Assembly (NCBI RefSeq): GCF_002860205.1 | Contig: NZ_PGVB01000022.1 | Span: forward strand, 1-64,000 | DNA length: 64,000 bases | From: Bacillus sp. T33-2 | Lineage (GTDB): Bacteria > Bacillota > Bacilli > Bacillales > Cytobacillaceae | Direction: 5' to 3' | Shown: piece after piece, positions 1 to 8,058 of the stretch | Layout of the letters: every line of letters starts with the position of its first letter | Position numbering within the stretch: the stretch's first letter is position 1 | Program-made: the position numbers and the translations under genes | The notes under the pieces: generated by a model | What the model was told of the DNA's origin: nothing | Seen by the model: the letters and a program-made list of their open reading frames with translations, nothing else | Database searches by the model: none

Positions 1-64
1 CAAGAATCCCACCCGTCAAACCGTAAGGTTTAGGGCTTGCGGCTTTAGCCGTGGGAGTCTCAAC
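1..64 (+). mobile_element. Right end of an IS200/IS605-type element (omega-RNA 3' part)
   Basis: The first 64 bases hold CCCAC paired with GTGGG around a small AAACC/GGTTT hairpin and end in GGGAGTCTCAAC. This resembles the conserved right end, and guide-RNA scaffold end, of tnpB-carrying IS200/IS605 elements. A tnpB gene would lie upstream, outside the window. The family call is from pattern memory and cannot be proved from one end. Confidence 0.55.
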
Positions 65-138
65 AACGTCCCTAAATAGATGTTATTGATGTCTTTTGCA
101 ATTTCCCAAGATGGAAAGTCCAGTGTAGTTATTACGTT

Positions 139-306
139 TTACTGGCCATATTCAATGACTTCTTTTGTAACACGCTCAAAAATGGCGAACATTTTCGAAA
201 GTAATTCCTTGTAATCCTCATTGATCGTGACTAAATGCATCATGTTTTGTGTGAACATGTGTGTGGTGTGCAAATTGGTAGCTTCAATCAGCATTCTTCT
301 CGTCAT
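139..306 (-). CDS. Hypothetical 55-aa protein
   Basis: A short reading frame starts at an ATG with only a weak upstream AGGGAG/AAGGA; a second in-frame ATG at 294 is better spaced from AAGGA. The product is charged and probably helical, with several Met and His near the N terminus and the ending VIEYGQ. I recognise no family. It lies between the IS end and ispA on the opposite strand. An overlapping plus-strand frame over 221-490 has no ribosome binding site and looks less protein-like. It could be a remnant displaced by the IS element. Confidence 0.35.
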   Translation of the reverse strand: MTRRMLIEATNLHTTHMFTQNMMHLVTINEDYKELLSKMFAIFERVTKEVIEYGQ

Positions 307-491
307 TTCCTTGTTCTTCTCCCTTTTCCCAACAGTCCTCCTTCGTTACAAATCTTTCTACTATATCCCTACATTTAACACCTGTGCGCAAATCTCAAAA
401 TCCTCCCTTCGAATCTATTATTTTGGCCGCGTAATTGCTATGATTTTTATACAACGAGAGTTCGCTGAAGAAAAATTTGAGGAGGGTTAAA

Positions 492-1448
492 ATGAAAAAC
501 TATGTTCATCTGATCCCGTACAAATTTATTAAGCAGCTGGAACGTGTGAACGAAATTCCAAAGGGTGTCGAAATTATCCAGGCACCTGATATTTGGGCGC
601 AGACGAAAGGGAAAGGCATCAAGGTTGCTGTGCTGGACACTGGCTGTGATGCTGATCATCCGGATTTGAAGGACCGAATCGTCGGCGGCCACAATTTTAC
701 AGAGGACGGACAACGCGAACAATTCCATGATGACAATGGCCATGGCACCCATGTTGCAGGCACGATCTCGGCAAGCCTGAACAACACGGGTGTGGCGGGA
801 GTAGCTCCTGAGGCTGACCTTTTAATCTTGAAAGTCCTCGATAAAAACGGATCTGGGCAATATGACTGGATCATCAATGCCATCCATTATGCGATCGAAC
901 AGAAGGCAGATATCATTTCATTGTCCTTGGGTGGCCCGGCGGATGTTAAGGAGCTTCATGATGCCATTAAAGAAGCAGTAAAGCAGAATATATTGGTCGT
1001 TTGTGCAGCAGGCAATGAAGGTGATGGACTGGATACAACTGATGAACTCGCCTACCCTGGCTGCTACAACGAAGTCATCAGTGTCGGTGCTGTTGACCTG
1101 GACAGGAATTCGTCTGGCTTCACCAATTCGAACAACCAGGTCGACTTAGTCGCACCAGGTGAGGAAATCACTTCCACCTACCTTAATGGAACTTATGCCA
1201 CATTGAGCGGAACATCAATGGCAACGCCCCATGTGACAGGTGCGCTTGCCCTTCTAAAAAATTTAAGCAATTCTGCTTTCGATAGGAACCTGAGTGAACC
1301 AGAGCTTTACGCCCAGCTCATAAAAAGAACCGTCCCGCTTGGCAACTCGCCAAAAATTGAAGGAAACGGCCTCCTCTACTTGACCCTGCTCGACCACGTA
1401 GAAAAGGTATTTGACCAGCAAGTAGTAAGGGCTTTGATTAATATATGA
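492..1448 (+). CDS. ispA: Intracellular subtilisin-like serine protease (IspA type)
   Basis: An S8 family serine protease of the Bacillus intracellular type, which degrades cytosolic proteins, mainly in stationary phase and sporulation. The ATG at 492 is chosen because GGAGGG lies just upstream. The triad is D49 (VLDTGCD), H84 (NGHGTHVAG) and S242 (GTSMATPH), with oxyanion Asn175 (AAGNEG). There is no signal peptide. The N-terminal LIPYKF stretch matches the short inhibitory prosegment (LIPY) of intracellular subtilisins, so it is probably made as a self-inhibited zymogen. The length of 318 aa is normal for the family. It appears monocistronic, with a terminator at 1532. Confidence 0.93.
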   Translation: MKNYVHLIPYKFIKQLERVNEIPKGVEIIQAPDIWAQTKGKGIKVAVLDTGCDADHPDLKDRIVGGHNFTEDGQREQFHDDNGHGTHVAGTISASLNNTGVAGVAPEADLLILKVLDKNGSGQYDWIINAIHYAIEQKADIISLSLGGPADVKELHDAIKEAVKQNILVVCAAGNEGDGLDTTDELAYPGCYNEVISVGAVDLDRNSSGFTNSNNQVDLVAPGEEITSTYLNGTYATLSGTSMATPHVTGALALLKNLSNSAFDRNLSEPELYAQLIKRTVPLGNSPKIEGNGLLYLTLLDHVEKVFDQQVVRALINI

Positions 1449-1531
1449 AGATTTAAACGTCGCTTCATTCAGGATCGGCAGTTCAGTTGGGATCAATTTC
1501 GTTTGTAGCTTTTCATAGCTAATTTCACAAG

Positions 1532-1557
1532 AAAGGCAGCCTGTCGCTGCCTTTTTT
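1532..1557 (+). terminator. Terminator of ispA
   Basis: AAGGCAGC and GCTGCCTT form a hairpin with a 4-nt loop, followed directly by a T run. It lies about 85 bases after the ispA stop. Confidence 0.8.
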
Positions 1558-1616
1558 CATTGAAATCTTTTTCTAAAACCGTGGCTGAGTGCCTCTTGTT
1601 GGCAAATGAATCCAAA

Positions 1617-1652
1617 CAAAAGGAGCTGGATTAGATAGCACGGCTCCTTTTG
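1617..1652 (+). terminator. Second hairpin with T-rich tail
   Basis: CAAAAGGAGC pairs with GCTCCTTTTG across a 16-nt loop. The arms are A-rich and T-rich at their bases, so it could end transcription from either side. The rest of 1449-1831 shows no gene. Confidence 0.6.
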
Positions 1653-1831
1653 TCGTTTCTGTAGTATGATGTCTTTCTATTTAGCTGTCCTGTACTTTTT
1701 TACTTCTTATCCAGCATTCTACTTATGCTGAAATATTTTCTAGTTACCCTCCTCTATATACGGGGTACAACATAAAGTCCTTCAATCAGACAACAATAAA
1801 CAACACAGAACATACAAGGAGAGGGTGATCC

Positions 1832-2371
1832 ATGTTTGGATTTGCGGACATTTTAAAATTCCTGGTATCTTTTTTCCTTATCCTTCCAATCGTTACTCTG
1901 ATCCATTTAAGCGGGCATATTTTTTTTGTGACAATTTTCGGGGGAAAAGAGAAAAAAGTCGTTCTCGGATGCGGGAATAAGCTATTTTCCTTTTGGAATA
2001 TCGAAGTAAGAAAATACTACTTCTGGAATGGCGCCTGCGAATTTAAATCGTTAAGGCATGATAACCGTGTCACGAACGCATTTATATACCTTGGCGGCTC
2101 GTTATTTAACCTGGCGGGAATTTTTCTTCTTTACACCCTGGTCACTCAAGGAATTCTTGAGGAGTCAGTTTTTTGGTATCAGTTTATCTATTTTTCATTC
2201 TATATTGCGTTCTTCTCATTGTTTCCCATGTATTTTTCGGACGGCTCGCCAAGTGACGGAAAAGCGGCAGTTCTTACACTGAAGAACCAGCATGAAAAAA
2301 GAATAAGTGATGACATTCAATTCAGGCAAAATGAAGAGCAAAATGAACCCGAAGAATCATCCAGGGATTGA
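1832..2371 (+). CDS. M50-like membrane protein with degenerate HExxH
   Basis: An integral membrane protein of 179 aa. Hydrophobic segments lie near residues 8-35, 84-104 and 115-135, with an acidic hydrophilic tail. Segment 1 contains HLSGH (H25-H29), the position of the HExGH zinc motif of site-2-protease-type M50 peptidases, but the catalytic Glu is Leu. GGSLFNLAG resembles the conserved second motif. SPSDGKAA near residue 142 resembles the third, which supplies the Asp zinc ligand. A good GGAGAGGGTGA precedes the ATG. I infer a non-catalytic M50 relative, perhaps binding a membrane partner; the family call is tentative. The tail is rich in Glu, Gln and Asn. Confidence 0.65.
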   Translation: MFGFADILKFLVSFFLILPIVTLIHLSGHIFFVTIFGGKEKKVVLGCGNKLFSFWNIEVRKYYFWNGACEFKSLRHDNRVTNAFIYLGGSLFNLAGIFLLYTLVTQGILEESVFWYQFIYFSFYIAFFSLFPMYFSDGSPSDGKAAVLTLKNQHEKRISDDIQFRQNEEQNEPEESSRD

Positions 2372-2623
2372 GAATCTTATAATCTGCCATTTTTAAACCA
2401 TATTCTAACAGAAGCGGGACTGCGTCCATCGCATTGAGTCGTTTGCAAAAGCAGGTTTTTAGATTGCTATAAATGGGTAATAAATAGATAATGAATCGCC
2501 GTCCCTAAGATTTGGTCCTTTATGCAGGTTACCTGTAACATACCCTGACCCGGCAATGCTGGGAAATGTTATGGTTAAGGAACCAGCCAGCAGGTAAAAA
2601 TCCAAACGGAAGGAGAATTCAAT

Positions 2624-2797
2624 ATGGCAACTAAACTCATGAAGATGCTCGGAGGATCTTTCCTGGCAGCCATGCTTCTAGCAGGTTGCGCGAATGACAC
2701 TCAGGATCCCCCGCCGGAAGAAGATACTGAAATAGAAGATCCAGCAAAAGATGATGGCACAATACAGGATAGCATTAAAGACGATGATATGAATTAA
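2624..2797 (+). CDS. Small acidic lipoprotein
   Basis: This 57-aa protein is preceded by GGAAGGAGAA. It has a short signal peptide with lipobox LLAGC, so Cys22 would be lipidated and the mature 36 residues displayed on the outer face of the membrane. The mature part is very acidic, rich in Asp and Glu with a PPPEED stretch, and has no recognisable fold. The N terminus resembles that of the SodC-like lipoprotein encoded convergently at 3003-3650. A terminator follows at 2862. The function is unknown; it may be an envelope cation-binding or stress protein, which is speculation. Confidence 0.75.
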   Translation: MATKLMKMLGGSFLAAMLLAGCANDTQDPPPEEDTEIEDPAKDDGTIQDSIKDDDMN

Positions 2798-2861
2798 CAA
2801 TAATGACAGAGTTTAAATGCGGTCGAAGGATCAAGCGTTTTAGTAATAAAACAGCGTGAAG

Positions 2862-2890
2862 GAGCAGGAATAGCAGCCTGCTCTTTTTTT
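2862..2890 (+). terminator. Terminator of the small lipoprotein gene
   Basis: GAGCAGG and CCTGCTC pair across an 8-nt loop and are followed by seven T. Confidence 0.85.
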
Positions 2891-2936
2891 GATTCAATGA
2901 ACAGCCTTTGAACTACGATTAAACATCTGTCCAACT

Positions 2937-2961
2937 AAAAAAGCACCAATGTTCAGGTGCT
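2937..2961 (-). terminator. Terminator of the sodC-like gene
   Basis: On the minus strand AGCACC and GGTGCT form a stem with an 8-nt loop followed by a T run. It lies about 40 bases past the stop of the superoxide dismutase gene. Confidence 0.8.
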
Positions 2962-3002
2962 GATTCATCACTTAAAGCAGTTTTCCTTTGTGTTTATTTA
3001 GA

Positions 3003-3650
3003 TCACTTCCGGCTGTCCTTTTTTGCTTTTACTGTTATGACACCACATGCCTGCCTCTTGCCTGCATCACCGGTTTTCATCGTTTCCTGGTCCGGCCCGG
3101 CTTGTCCAGCTGCCTGGTAACGGTCAGGGATATTTCCGAAGTTATCAGGTTTTTCATGAATCATCACCGCCAGTTCCTGCTCTTTCAAATGGTCCATTAT
3201 CAGACGATCAAATGAAAATGATATTTTAGCTTTGCCATCTTCATTGACATAAATTGACGGCATGTCTCCCGCATGTCCGGAATGTGTTGCCCCAGCTGGA
3301 TTAAAGTGTCCACCTGCAGTTGTAAATGGACCTGCCTGTGCATCAGGTTCACAAATACCTTTTTCATGGATATGAAAGCCGTGGTGGCCAGGCGTCAGGC
3401 CTTTAAGATTCGCTTCAACAAAAAGATGGGTGCCGTGTTCAGAAAAACTGACCGTGCCAACTTTATTGCCATTCACATCTTTCATTTCTGCCTTCGCCCG
3501 CTGCCCTTTCTTCTGACCTGATCCCGATTCCGCAAACGCTATATTTTCTTGTGTAGTTTTTGCGCCCTGCGGGCCATCACTTGCTGCACACCCAGTCAAG
3601 AGCATTACCGCGAACATTGCCGACAGGGGTTTTACTGAATTATTATTCAT
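3003..3650 (-). CDS. sodC: Cu,Zn superoxide dismutase-like lipoprotein
   Basis: A 215-aa envelope lipoprotein with lipobox LLTGC (Cys21), then a linker and a Cu,Zn superoxide dismutase domain from about residue 52. Ligands visible by family alignment are His93 and His95 (GFHIH), bridging His115 (GGHFNP), His123, His126 and Asp129 (GHAGDMP), and His165 (AVMIHE). All four copper and the zinc positions are therefore present, unlike the Bacillus subtilis YojM paralogue, which lacks copper ligands. The disulfide Cys100-Cys202 and catalytic Arg199 (KRQACG) are also present. It should remove superoxide outside the cell. It lies next to a copper-storage protein on the same strand. Confidence 0.9.
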   Translation of the reverse strand: MNNNSVKPLSAMFAVMLLTGCAASDGPQGAKTTQENIAFAESGSGQKKGQRAKAEMKDVNGNKVGTVSFSEHGTHLFVEANLKGLTPGHHGFHIHEKGICEPDAQAGPFTTAGGHFNPAGATHSGHAGDMPSIYVNEDGKAKISFSFDRLIMDHLKEQELAVMIHEKPDNFGNIPDRYQAAGQAGPDQETMKTGDAGKRQACGVITVKAKKDSRK

Positions 3651-3793
3651 GATTCGCTCCTCCTACTGTTTGTGTCAATTTATATAAACTGATATTCGTC
3701 CCTGATTTCAGGAAAAGTAAAACGAAAAAGGGCAGGATAAAAAGTCACAAAATGGAAAAATGATTATCCATACCCCTTTCATATACAATTTCC

Positions 3794-4120
3794 CTATGCC
3801 AGAATCCTGCATGCATCTGCGCACTTAAAGCATGCCTCAGCGCATTTTTTGCAATGTTCATGTACATGCTTGTTACATTCGTTACCACATGCCTCACAAA
3901 TCTTTGCACATACTGCGGCCAATTCCGCGGCAAATGGCGTACCACGTACCAGGGCCTGTTCCAAAAAGGCACAAATGTCGGCGCATTCCCGGTCCAGGCG
4001 AATACAATTGGCCATCATTTTTACATCCTCTTCTTCCAGGCATGCATTGTAACAGTGATTGCAGGCAACCATGCACTCATGTAATGCTTCAATAACAGCG
4101 CAATATTTTTCATGGGCCAT
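3794..4120 (-). CDS. yhjQ: Four-helix-bundle copper-storage protein (Csp3/YhjQ type)
   Basis: A 108-aa protein without a signal peptide and with 17 cysteines spaced as CxxxC and CxxC along four predicted helices (for example Cys16/20/23/27, Cys46/50, Cys71/75/78/82 and Cys90/93/97/100/104). This is the pattern of cytosolic Csp3 proteins, whose bundle core binds many Cu(I) ions through Cys thiolates. It is also known as YhjQ in Bacillus. GGGAGGTGTAA precedes the ATG. The neighbour downstream on the same strand is a copper enzyme (sodC), which suggests a shared copper theme. Confidence 0.9.
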   Translation of the reverse strand: MAHEKYCAVIEALHECMVACNHCYNACLEEEDVKMMANCIRLDRECADICAFLEQALVRGTPFAAELAAVCAKICEACGNECNKHVHEHCKKCAEACFKCADACRILA

Positions 4121-4233
4121 GTCAGGTTACACCTCCCTCCCTTTGTCTTTCTCTATTGCTTTAACCTTTCAAACAGGAGATAAACATCTGTTTGGATAGA
4201 TTAACATAATCAGCCGCGTTAATTTTTCATTGC

Positions 4234-4268
4234 AAAAAGAGGCAGTGCCCTTATAGCGACGGCCTCTT
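4234..4268 (-). terminator. Minus-strand terminator left from a decayed gene
   Basis: AAGAGGC and GCCTCTT pair across an 18-nt loop and are followed by TTTTGC on the minus strand. It lies upstream of yhjQ and just after the gene remnant at 4404-4538, whose transcript it would have ended. Confidence 0.6.
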
Positions 4269-4403
4269 GTAGAAAAAATGAAATATTTAACTACTGGCAA
4301 TGCACTTGCTTCATGAAATGACCATCCAGAAACACGGGTATTTTTGTCAAGCTGGTTCGGGCATTTATGGTAAACTTAGACATCCAAAAACCAGTCTTTT
4401 GCA

Positions 4404-4538
4404 TTAACTTTTTGGACGTGTGAACACCCGTTGTTCAACACGGAACTTCTCTAATGCATTGCGGTTGATTTCAAACCCAATACCAGGGAAAGCAGCTTTT
4501 CTTCCATGTTTTGCAGCAACTTGATAAAGATTGTTATT
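4404..4538 (-). pseudogene. C-terminal remnant, possibly enolase superfamily
   Basis: About 44 codons are open and end in TAA. The translation contains AAFPGIGFEINRNALEKF and ends RVFTRPKS, the kind of C terminus (PGxGxE-x4-AL) seen in mandelate racemase/muconate lactonizing enzymes. There is no start codon with a ribosome binding site, and an in-frame TGA lies at 4539-4541. The rest of the gene is gone. The family assignment is tentative. Nothing else is seen between 4121 and 4673 apart from the hairpin at 4234. Confidence 0.45.
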
Positions 4539-4673
4539 TCATCCTGACGGCAGTGAATTTTCTGTTTTTTCTTTATTTATAGCCATAGTCCCCTTTTTAC
4601 CGTCTATTCATTGTAAATTGCTATCTGTTATACTTTTCATAGAACTATTTACCATTATTTATTGGAGGTCGTT

Positions 4674-5975
4674 ATGACTAGTCTTACAGACCATTTGATT
4701 GTGATTTCATTTGATTGCCTTTCTGCGTTAGATTTCCCCCTGCTGAAGGAGTTCCCCCACTTTCAGGAACTTTTTGCAAATGGATCCTATTGCAATCAAG
4801 TGGAAACCATCTATCCTTCTGTTACATATCCATGCCATGCGACGATTGTAACAGGAAAATTCCCGAAACGGCACGGTGTCATAAACAATACATTCCTGCA
4901 ACCGGGCTCGCCTTCCCCTGACTGGTACTGGCACCGCCGCCACATCAAAGGACCGACATTATATGATGAAGCGAAAAAAGCCGGAATGACAACGGCAGCT
5001 TTGTTATGGCCCGTAACCGCTCAGGCGAATATTGACTATAATATGCCCGAGATTTTTGCAAACCGGCCGTGGCACAATCAAATCGCCGTGTCGTTACGGA
5101 ATGGGTCACCAGGCTACCAACTGGACATGAACCGGCGTTTTGGGCATATCCGAAAAGGTCTCAGCCAGCCGGAGCTAGATGATTTTGTCCTGGAGTCGGC
5201 GGTCCAAACGATTAAAGCAAAAAAACCGAACTTGCTTCTTGTGCATTTCACTGACCTTGACACCCAGCGGCATTACCATGGCTTTTCATCAGAAGAAGCA
5301 ATGGCAGCCCTGCGCCGCCATGACGTACGCCTAGGGAGGATTATCAGTGCGTTGAAGGAGACCGGAATTTACGAAAACTCCACCATCGTCGCGCTCGGTG
5401 ACCACAGTGCACTGGATGAATCAAAAGCAGTAAAGCTGAATGTTTTGCTTAAGGAACACAGGCTTATTGAGGTGAATCACCGCGGCAAAGTAACTGGCTG
5501 GAAAGCTTATTGTAAAAGCTGTGACGGTTCTGCATATGTTTATGTAAAAGACACAACAGAAACATACGAAAAAGTAAGAGAGTTGCTGCATACTCTGCAG
5601 CAACATCCCAGCAATGGCATAGAACGGGTGCTTACGAAGGAAGAAGCAGCCGCCATGGGCGCTGACGACCGCGCTGCCTTTATGGTGGAAGCGCGCCGGG
5701 GGTTTTATTTTACCGAGGCTCTGGACGGGGAATTCATTGATACAGTGACAGATGAAGATGTTAAGGCAAAACGGTATACATACGCATCCCATGGGTATTC
5801 ACCTAAAAAAGACAATTACCAAACCGTTCTCATCGCTTCCGGGAAAGGAGTCCGCCAAAACACCGTTATTCCTGCCATGCATCTTGTTGATGAAGGGCCC
5901 ACTTTCGCCCGTTTGCTGGGCCTTGACCTTGGAGACACAGATGGCCGGGTGATGGAAGAAATGTTAACAGTGTAA
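4674..5975 (+). CDS. NPP-type nucleotide pyrophosphatase/phosphodiesterase (alkaline phosphatase superfamily)
   Basis: A 433-aa phosphodiesterase of the PF01663 (ectonucleotide pyrophosphatase/phosphodiesterase) family. The ATG at 4674 is used because GGAGG sits 5 nt upstream. Metal and catalytic positions visible: Asp14 (SFDCLS), nucleophile Thr51 (SVTYPCH), DLDTQRHYHG, GDHSALD and SHGYSP. These match the two-zinc site that cleaves phosphodiester or pyrophosphate bonds. No signal peptide is apparent, so it probably acts in the cytosol; the substrate is unknown. It stands alone upstream of a UMF1 transporter gene and may be co-transcribed with it (85-base gap, no terminator seen). Confidence 0.85.
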   Translation: MTSLTDHLIVISFDCLSALDFPLLKEFPHFQELFANGSYCNQVETIYPSVTYPCHATIVTGKFPKRHGVINNTFLQPGSPSPDWYWHRRHIKGPTLYDEAKKAGMTTAALLWPVTAQANIDYNMPEIFANRPWHNQIAVSLRNGSPGYQLDMNRRFGHIRKGLSQPELDDFVLESAVQTIKAKKPNLLLVHFTDLDTQRHYHGFSSEEAMAALRRHDVRLGRIISALKETGIYENSTIVALGDHSALDESKAVKLNVLLKEHRLIEVNHRGKVTGWKAYCKSCDGSAYVYVKDTTETYEKVRELLHTLQQHPSNGIERVLTKEEAAAMGADDRAAFMVEARRGFYFTEALDGEFIDTVTDEDVKAKRYTYASHGYSPKKDNYQTVLIASGKGVRQNTVIPAMHLVDEGPTFARLLGLDLGDTDGRVMEEMLTV

Positions 5976-6059
5976 AGGTAATGTTAAATTTCTGGAGTCT
6001 CAAATTTCTAAAATACTTTATTTGTATAATGAAAGATATAGATACTGGGAGGCTGACCA

Positions 6060-7340
6060 ATGAAGCGTTTCACAAAGGAAGAGAATAGCTGGATGTTTTA
6101 CGACTGGGGGAATTCAGCTTATTCAATCATCATTTCGACAGCTGTGTTTCCACTGTTTTATAAGGCGTCCGCCACCAATGCGGGTGTCAGTCCGGCCAAC
6201 TCTACTGCATATTTAGGCTACACAATTGCCATCGCAACATTTATTTTAGCAATGATCGGGCCAATTTTAGGCACAATTGCCGATTATCAAGGAAATAAGA
6301 AACGCTTTTTCAAATTTTTCGTCGGGTTAGGTGTTCTCTCCACAACCTTGCTTGCATTCATTCCGAGTGAGCAATGGCTGCTCTTGCTGGTTGCTTATAC
6401 TTTCATTGTCATAGGATCTTCCGGTTCGAACATTTTTTACGATGCATTCCTTGTCGACGTAACAACAGATGAACGTATGGACCGGGTTTCGTCCCGAGGG
6501 TATAGTTTGGGGTATATCGGGAGCACGATTCCATTTATCATCAGCATTGCGATCATTATTTTAGCGCAAAGCAAGACGATACCTGTTTCCGCAACAACAG
6601 CAAGCCAAATCGCTTTCCTTATCACGGCTGTTTGGTGGGCCACTTTCTCCCTCCCAATGTTTAAAAATGTGCAACAGCGCTTTTATGTTGAACCGGAACC
6701 AAACCCGGTCGCAAACAGTTTTAAGCGCCTCGGCAAAACATTCAAGGAAATTAAAAAATATCGGGCATTGTTCTTGTTCTTATTGGCTTATTTCTTCTAT
6801 ATCGACGGGGTTGGCACGATTATCACAATGTCGACAGCCTATGGTACCGACCTTGGCATCAGCTCTACCAATCTGCTGATCATCCTGTTCGCAACCCAGG
6901 TGGTGGCAGCACCATTTGCGATTTTATACGGACGTCTGGCTGATAAATTCACCGGAAAAAAGATGCTCTACGTTGGCATAATCGTCTATACAATCGTTTG
7001 TATTTATGCGTATTTCCTGGAAACGACAATGGACTTCTGGATACTGGCCATGCTCGTCGCTTCCTCACAGGGCGGCATCCAGGCATTGAGCCGTTCCTAT
7101 TTTGCCAAGCTTGTGCCAAAAGAGAACGCAAATGAGTTTTTTGGCTTTTATAACATTTTCGGGAAATTTGCTTCCATCATGGGACCGCTCCTCGTTGGAG
7201 CCACAGCGCAGATTACTGGGAGCTCGAGCAGTGGCGTGTTTAGCCTGATCATCCTTTTCATCATCGGCCTTGTCATCCTCGCACGAGTACCGGAGCCAAA
7301 AGTTGACGCGGCTGTGATAGACACCCAGCAAACTATATGA
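6060..7340 (+). CDS. UMF1/Atg22-family MFS transporter
   Basis: A 426-aa membrane protein with about 12 hydrophobic segments. The N-terminal ENSWMFYDWGNSAYSIII is the hallmark of the UMF1 (Vacuole effluxer Atg22-like, PF11700) branch of the major facilitator superfamily. Segment-linking motifs LADKFTGKK (like the MFS loop 8-9 signature) and the sequence around SRSYFAKLVP fit this. The substrate of bacterial members is not established; yeast Atg22 exports amino acids from the vacuole. GGGAGG precedes the ATG and a strong terminator follows, so this ends the transcription unit started by the phosphodiesterase, if the two are joined. Confidence 0.88.
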   Translation: MKRFTKEENSWMFYDWGNSAYSIIISTAVFPLFYKASATNAGVSPANSTAYLGYTIAIATFILAMIGPILGTIADYQGNKKRFFKFFVGLGVLSTTLLAFIPSEQWLLLLVAYTFIVIGSSGSNIFYDAFLVDVTTDERMDRVSSRGYSLGYIGSTIPFIISIAIIILAQSKTIPVSATTASQIAFLITAVWWATFSLPMFKNVQQRFYVEPEPNPVANSFKRLGKTFKEIKKYRALFLFLLAYFFYIDGVGTIITMSTAYGTDLGISSTNLLIILFATQVVAAPFAILYGRLADKFTGKKMLYVGIIVYTIVCIYAYFLETTMDFWILAMLVASSQGGIQALSRSYFAKLVPKENANEFFGFYNIFGKFASIMGPLLVGATAQITGSSSSGVFSLIILFIIGLVILARVPEPKVDAAVIDTQQTI

Positions 7341-7350
7341 TACCGAAGCA

Positions 7351-7380
7351 AAGCCTGGCGGATGATTGCCAGGCTTTTTT
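7351..7380 (+). terminator. Terminator of the UMF1 transporter gene
   Basis: AAGCCTGGC and GCCAGGCTT form a 9-bp stem with an 8-nt loop and a T run. Confidence 0.9.
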
Positions 7381-7564
7381 AAGCATGAAGGGTCAAAGTT
7401 TTATCCAAGGGAGCAGAGTAGTAAAACATGGGTTTCTGATTAGCATATTTTCGAAAGTAATGAGCGATTTTCCAAAAGCAGTATGTATATTGGTAATCAA
7501 TCACCAATATTACAATCTTTCAAAATAGTCAAAAAAATGGTAGTATAGATTTAAGGGGGTACTT

Positions 7565-7927
7565 ATGGAGGTGGATATTTTGGGTTGGGACTGCTATGTG
7601 GAAACGAACCAAAATGGAAAAACCTACTTTAACTTACTTGTCACACCAAAGGGCCAATACCAGGTTGATTTAATGGTAAATGCCGAAACGGATGCCACTC
7701 CGTACAGTGTTTACCTTCCAACCGTTGGGGTTTGGTCACCTGAAGAAAAAGCTGAATTGCTATCAAGAATTAAACAAAAAGTGAAAGAAGTAGACAGATC
7801 GGCAAAGACAGAGTATGTTGGCAGACTGAGCGTGTTCGTTATCAGGCTGGATGAACCGGACACTGCAAAAGAAGTGATGTTAGAGGTAAAGCAAGTTGTA
7901 GAAGATTTTGCCACTGTAAAAGTATAA
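7565..7927 (+). CDS. Hypothetical 120-aa protein
   Basis: A soluble protein with alternating hydrophobic residues suggesting a mixed alpha/beta fold. The core stretch VYLPTVGVWSPEEKAELLSRI is followed by a charged helix and a C-terminal strand-helix. I recognise no family. Two starts are possible. ATG 7565 follows AAGGGGGT. An in-frame TTG at 7580 follows GGAGGTGG with better spacing and would give a 115-aa product starting MGWDCYVET. It stands alone with its own terminator. Confidence 0.7.
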   Translation: MEVDILGWDCYVETNQNGKTYFNLLVTPKGQYQVDLMVNAETDATPYSVYLPTVGVWSPEEKAELLSRIKQKVKEVDRSAKTEYVGRLSVFVIRLDEPDTAKEVMLEVKQVVEDFATVKV

Positions 7928-7951
7928 GACCCAATGGGGTCGTTTTTTTTT
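7928..7951 (+). terminator. Terminator after the 120-aa gene
   Basis: GACCC and GGGTC form a short stem followed by a run of nine T. Confidence 0.75.
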
Positions 7952-8058
7952 GCTAAAATCTTCTTCATATGGGAGTCAAATACCTTTAAAATAGAAGAAG
8001 CTGTGCTTTTTTAATTCGTATTAAATAATAAACTGCTCTCTCATAAGGGGTAACCACA

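Noticed and set aside
221-490. Plus-strand 89-aa frame before ispA
   Set aside because: No ribosome binding site, and it overlaps the ispA leader and the ispA start. The hydrophobic residues come from T-rich sequence.
2510-2610. Structured leader before the small lipoprotein gene, considered as a riboswitch
   Set aside because: Some imperfect complementarity (GGTCCTT with AAGGAACC), but no match to a riboswitch class I know and no conserved core.
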